Below are positions 59,526 to 64,000 of a DNA stretch of 64,000 bases, piece after piece. The position numbers and the translations under genes were made by a program. The notes below the pieces were generated by a model that did no database searches, was not told the origin of the DNA, and was given only the letters and a program-made list of their open reading frames with translations. This DNA comes from Monosporascus cannonballus. Its lineage: Eukaryota > Ascomycota > Sordariomycetes > Xylariales. The stretch lies in assembly GCA_004154925.1 (NCBI GenBank), contig QJNS01000105.1:1-64000 (forward strand). Reading direction: 5' to 3'. Every line of letters starts with the position of its first letter. Position 1 is the first letter of the stretch.

Positions 59526-59925
59526 TGTTACGACCTCACCAGGATAGGTCTATGGAAATGGTCGGGCCAAGACTACAAAATGCTACGATAGCCCAAATTA
59601 CGTGATCAGTGTTTAGCAGATCGCAGCTAATCATTACTGAGCACTATTAAGCAGTACTAAGTAACCGCTAAGTAAAGCTTTATTAAATAAAGATAAATAA
59701 TAAGAAAAGAAATAAATATATAGATTTATTCGTTATCATAGTTTAAATAACGTTAATTTATAATAAATTACTTATTAATATAAATCGTTTATACTACGAC
59801 TTTGATATTTTTAATATTAAAAAACTTAATACGTTATTGTATTTATTGCTTAAAATCTTACAATAGTCTTGCTAAACTCGTACCACTAAGGTTTAATAAT
59901 TGATTAAATAACTTAGCCGTTATAC
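59526..59925 (+). repeat. 5' LTR of element D
   Basis: About 400 bp. It shares its first ten bases, the TAATATAATTACTGTATTTATTGCTTA-like downstream block and its end with the element A LTRs, but has a different 5' half. The right edge is set by analogy with A. Confidence 0.65.
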
Positions 59926-61975
59926 GTTATAAGCTTTTGTTTAATAATATTATCAGATTCTGAGCAATATCGTCGACATTATATTTACTAGTAAGCAGCC
60001 CGAATAGCCTATTTATTAAGTCTCTAATAACCCGAATACCGGAATGGAATCCGAGAAAAAGAAATTGCCTCGTTTTTTTCGCAAAGAAGTTCTTCGACGC
60101 CTGGATATTATGAATAAACGTATCTTTCAGCTTAAGAAAAACAATAATGACCTCAGGATATCCTTTTAAGCTGCCTATAAGAAACTTAAGAAAAAAAAGA
60201 AAGTTCTCGAAATCGGAAAATATTTTTCAAACGAGCTAAATTATTTAGTTAAATTTTACTAAAGAATTAAAAAAAGTTCTTAAACTCTTTAAGCTAAAAG
60301 TTTTCGACGGAACCTTAACCAAGTTATAACTGCTTAAAACTTATTGCGAAATATACTTTAAGTATTTTTCTATTTAATTAATTACGTTTTTTATATAAGT
60401 TAAATTCGCAGTTAAATAATTTACCGAAAATATAGTTATTTAATTTAAGCCTATTACAAAAAATATTATTTTATTTATTAAAAAACGAAATCCTAAAATA
60501 ATGCAATTTTATAACGATTACGACTAATTTAAATAGGTATTAACGAAAACTTTCGGAATATTAAATAATAAAAATAAAAGCCGAAATATATATTTAATAA
60601 TCACGATACAGATAATTAATATCTAATTACGGCAATACATTTATTTAATAACTTTTTAAGTTAAATTAAGGACAGAAAATATTAATAACGAAATGTTTTA
60701 ATAATTTAAAAAATATAAAAAAAGGTTTTTTAAATTTAATCGGCCGAATTATTTATCGAATTATATTGTTATAACAGTTGAAATTGACGATCAAAACTAC
60801 GCCTAGCGTATTAGGAATATCAAAGAAAAAAATAACAATAAACCCCGATATACGATTAATACTAATATTCCGTAATGCGGTAATCTTACGACACGAAACT
60901 AGAATTTATGGAACTAAGAGCCACTTATAAAAGAAATAAGAGCTAAATTAATTGTTTTAATTACAACAAAATAAAATATAAGGCAGTATGGTGCAAGACG
61001 CCTAAAAGACCCCGTTAAGACAATTAAAAACCTATATCTAAAAGATAATTTAGAGAAAATTAAAAAAACGAAAGTAAACCTATTAATATAATTCGGCCTA
61101 AGTATATACCAGGCCCCCTATAGCAAAAAGTCCAATAAAGAATACGCGAAACCAAAAAGCTAGCTTAATAGGTATTACGATTACAACAAGAAGAATTATA
61201 AGGATAATTACGAAAACACTAGAATTGGATAAAAAAGTCTGTCTCGGAACCTCTAATCGATACGGCAAAAAATATGCCATATATTGTCGAAGGCGAAAAT
61301 ATTTCGATTACAAAAAATAAAAACAGTATATTTACGGTCGAATTACTCGTATGTATTATAAAAGATTCGATTTTCCAAACCAAATCAGAAATATCAAAAA
61401 CGATAAATAATAATATCGATACCTTCGATCTATAATCCCAGAAAACGATATGTACTAATTAGTCGAAGTAAAAAGCTGCTCTGATAGAAAATAATGCTCG
61501 TAAGAAAATCTTTTTTATTATTACGAATAATATAATTATCAAACGAAAAAAATTAATTCAGTATATAATAAAAAAGACTGCCAAAAAGCTGTTATAAATT
61601 TTTATTTTTAATTAGTATTTAGTATAAAAGTTAGCGAAAATAAGGTTATTAAAAAAATACGTTAATTTACAAGCGAACTTTAGAACGATAATTAATGCGA
61701 CGTATAATAGGATATGGTCGAAACTATAAAAGAACAGTTTATTTAATTTGGAAACAATTATAATAAAATTAAAAATGATTAATATAATTCGAAAGCACAA
61801 TACGCCGACAATAACAACAAATATAGCAGCTTAACGCGTTATATACAAAAATACAAATAAGGCTCGACAAATTCGAAAAAAAGTTAAATAAAAGTTATCT
61901 ATAAAAAAGCTGCAAAATAACGAAACCTAAAGAAATTGAAAAGATTTCTTAAAAAGGTTTTAAATACGACGATAA

Positions 61976-62105
61976 TGTAATGTAGCTGGAAGCTTGTTGC
62001 ATGCGCTCTTATAAGGTGGATTTGGGTACCCAAACCCCAATTGGAGTTTAGAATTGTTGATCTTTTAGTCTTGTAGTTAGCGTCACATCCTCGCTTATCT
62101 TATAG
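61976..62105. other. less-mutated insert inside element D
   Basis: About 130 bp of ordinary composition (TGTAGCTGGAAGCTTGTTGC ... TAGTTAGCGTCACATCCTCG), including the 12-bp palindrome TTGGGTACCCAA, surrounded by heavily RIP-mutated DNA. No protein or tRNA features seen. It may be a small insertion that arrived after RIP or was too short to be a RIP target. Confidence 0.45.
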
Positions 62106-63780
62106 ATAAAAGCCGTTAATAATCTTATTACTTTAAATATACAAATTGAAACGCATTAGTATATCGCAATAATGCACTATAAAGCTTTAAGCGAAAATTA
62201 CATTGCACTAAATATAATTAATAGGCCTAAATTACTATAGAAATATAAGTTAAAACTGTATATAACGACAAATATCGAAGGTTAGGAATTCGCTTACGAT
62301 AACGAGAAAATCATATACGAAACTAATTACTTTGAGATTTTGGTTTAAAGACGATGTTAAATAATTAATTTCGATATCCTTCTATTTGAAAATTACGATA
62401 TAATCTTAGAATTACCATAAAAACGTTAACACGGAATCTTAATTAATAAAGAGACTGGCTATATAAGGTTTATTTTATACCCTATTAATAGGCAAAAAAA
62501 TTAAGATTTTAATATTTAATCGAAAATGACAACAAATAAAAGCATAAAAATACGATAGAAGTCTTATCATCTAAAGAGATAAGATATAAGGAAAAGAATA
62601 AATATTAAAGAAAATACAACGTATCGTTATTACTATTACAACGAAATTAAGATAATTAAATAACGATCTAAAATAATCGCTTTAAAAATCAGAAAACTTA
62701 ACTAATATACTACTATAATATTACCGATATAAGGGATTTTTCAAAAAGAAATTTAATATAAAGTTATCAAAATATAACGAATAAAATTATAAAATAATCC
62801 TTAAGGAAAAGTCTTTGACAAAGTTTTTCCCATTTTATAATCTTAATAAAAACAAATTACGCGCTTTTAAAAAATATCTAAAGGATCGGTTATAAAAGAG
62901 ATAAATTCGACTTTTAAAGTTACTAGTAAAGTACTTTATATTTTTCGTATCTAAAAAAACGGAAACTTATAACTTATGATTAACTATCGATAATTAAACA
63001 ATATTATTATTAAAGATCGAACATTATTACCTTTAATTACAGAAATAAAAAAGCGACTTTACGAAGCTAAATAGTTCATAATATTTGATTTTAAAAATAA
63101 ATATAACTTTATTAGGATTAAAAAAGAGTACAAATAGGAAACAACCTTTAGAACGAAATACGAATTGTTCGAATACTTAGTTATACTAATAAGATTTACA
63201 AATATACTAACAACATTCTAACGAATAATAAATTATATATTACAAAAATACCTCGATATTTTCGTCGTTTATTATCTTAATGATATTTTTAATTTTTCAA
63301 AAACGAAAAAAGTATATATAAAATACGATTACAAAGTTCTTGAAATTTTACAGAATAAAAGGTTATTTATTAACGCAAAAAAGGTTAATTCTATATATAA
63401 AAAGTAAAGTATTTGGAATATATTATTACCTTAGAACATATTAGAATAAATCTTAAAAAAAATCGTTATAATTACAAAATAGTAGACGCTAACCACGGTC
63501 AAGAAAATATAGGTATTTCTTAAATTCGCTCATTATTACAAAAGGCTTATTCGGAATTTCGGCAAAATAACTATACCCTTAACTAATTTAACGAAAGAAA
63601 AAAAGTTAAATGGACGCTCGAAATAGAAAAAGCATTTCAGAATATTAAAAATACGATTATTAGCGAACCAGTATTAATTATGTACGATTTAATACGTTTT
63701 GTTAAGCTAAAAACCGATATTTCGATTTACGCGTTAAATATAATAATCGGATAACGAAATAATTAAAACAAATTATATAT

Positions 63781-64000
63781 TACGGCACTAGCAAAGCGGT
63801 TTATTTAAGCCGCCGTTTCGCTATATATTCGTAAGCGTTACGCGCTTGTTAAATAGTTTTTTTTTCTTCCTCGTACAACAACAAAATATCTTTCAGAAAC
63901 CCAAGAGACGTATAACGCCATAACAATTTGTTATACTTTCAAAAAATAAACTTTATAGCAGTTTATATAGCCTTGCTATAATATCGCTTATACCACGCCC
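63781..64000. other. unidentified sequence truncating element D
   Basis: Homology to Ty3/gypsy RNase H ends abruptly and is replaced by TACGGCACTAGCAAAGCGGT, then GTAAGCGTTACGCGCTTG, with higher GC. GCGGTTTATTTAAGCCGC is a near-perfect short palindrome. This looks like the end of another transposable element, but the window stops before it can be identified. Confidence 0.4.

Larger units (their letters stand above)
59526..63780 (+). mobile_element. Ty3/gypsy retrotransposon D, 5' part, RIP-mutated
   Basis: Plus orientation. A 5' LTR at about 59526-59925 begins TGTTACGACC like element A and is followed by a leader shared with A (CGTTATACGTTA-AAGCTTTTG, then TCTGAGCAATA). Gag starts at the ATG at 60044 (MESEKKKLPRFFRKEV) and soon meets a TAA. 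RT has YYLND at 63270-63284 where YLDD is expected, then WTLEIEKAFQNIK and the RNase H start. Recognisable RNase H stops at about 63,780, just after the position equal to residue 150 of element A's fusion ORF. A and D are therefore related families. No 3' LTR is in the window. Confidence 0.78.

Overview
The window is genomic DNA from a filamentous ascomycete (Pezizomycotina; the gene set looks Sordariomycete-like). The support is: short spliceosomal introns (57-125 bp where I could place both ends), a HET-domain gene, fungal-type orthologues, and large AT-rich tracts in which transposons carry the C:G to T:A, CpA to TpA decay of repeat-induced point mutation (RIP). No prokaryotic features are present.

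Layout. (1) 1-16.4 kb: normal base composition but gene-poor. It holds a HET-domain incompatibility-type gene (minus) with a loose ankyrin-repeat fragment beyond its stop, a three-frame ghost of a small secreted protein near 6.6 kb, a Na+/phosphate symporter PHO89/PHO-4 (minus, 3 exons, a CACGTG site 51 bp before its ATG) and a 67-bp transposon-like hairpin at 14.04 kb. (2) 16,435-23,808: a PIF/Harbinger DNA transposon with 26-bp terminal inverted repeats, a TAA target duplication and a decayed DDE transposase. A Ty3/gypsy LTR retrotransposon (19,024-22,857) is nested inside it. (3) 24.4-45 kb: a housekeeping island with ARP3 (7 exons), a taspase-like threonine aspartase, TFIIH subunit TFB4, a UCS-domain myosin chaperone (UNC-45/CRO1/She4 family), tRNA m5U54 methyltransferase TRM2, a gamma-glutamyltranspeptidase and one unrecognised small gene. 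A 1,387-bp Tc1/mariner element with perfect 29-bp inverted repeats sits between TFB4 and the UCS gene. (4) 46.6-64 kb: an almost purely RIP-mutated desert with three recognisable Ty3/gypsy elements: one complete minus-strand copy with both LTRs (48,730-55,530), flanking minus-strand remnants into which it probably inserted, and a plus-strand copy from 59,526 whose homology stops at about 63,780.

The host genes do not form one pathway or a biosynthetic cluster. They are unrelated housekeeping functions (actin nucleation, myosin folding, transcription/repair, tRNA modification, glutathione turnover, phosphate uptake) lying between transposon graveyards. I found no convincing undescribed multi-gene system. 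The most informative content is the nested transposon stratigraphy and the unevenness of RIP, which spares a gag-RNase H deletion derivative inside an otherwise mutated element. Exon boundaries were placed by eye from splice consensus, reading phase and protein-family continuity. For every multi-exon gene the exon lengths sum to a multiple of three.
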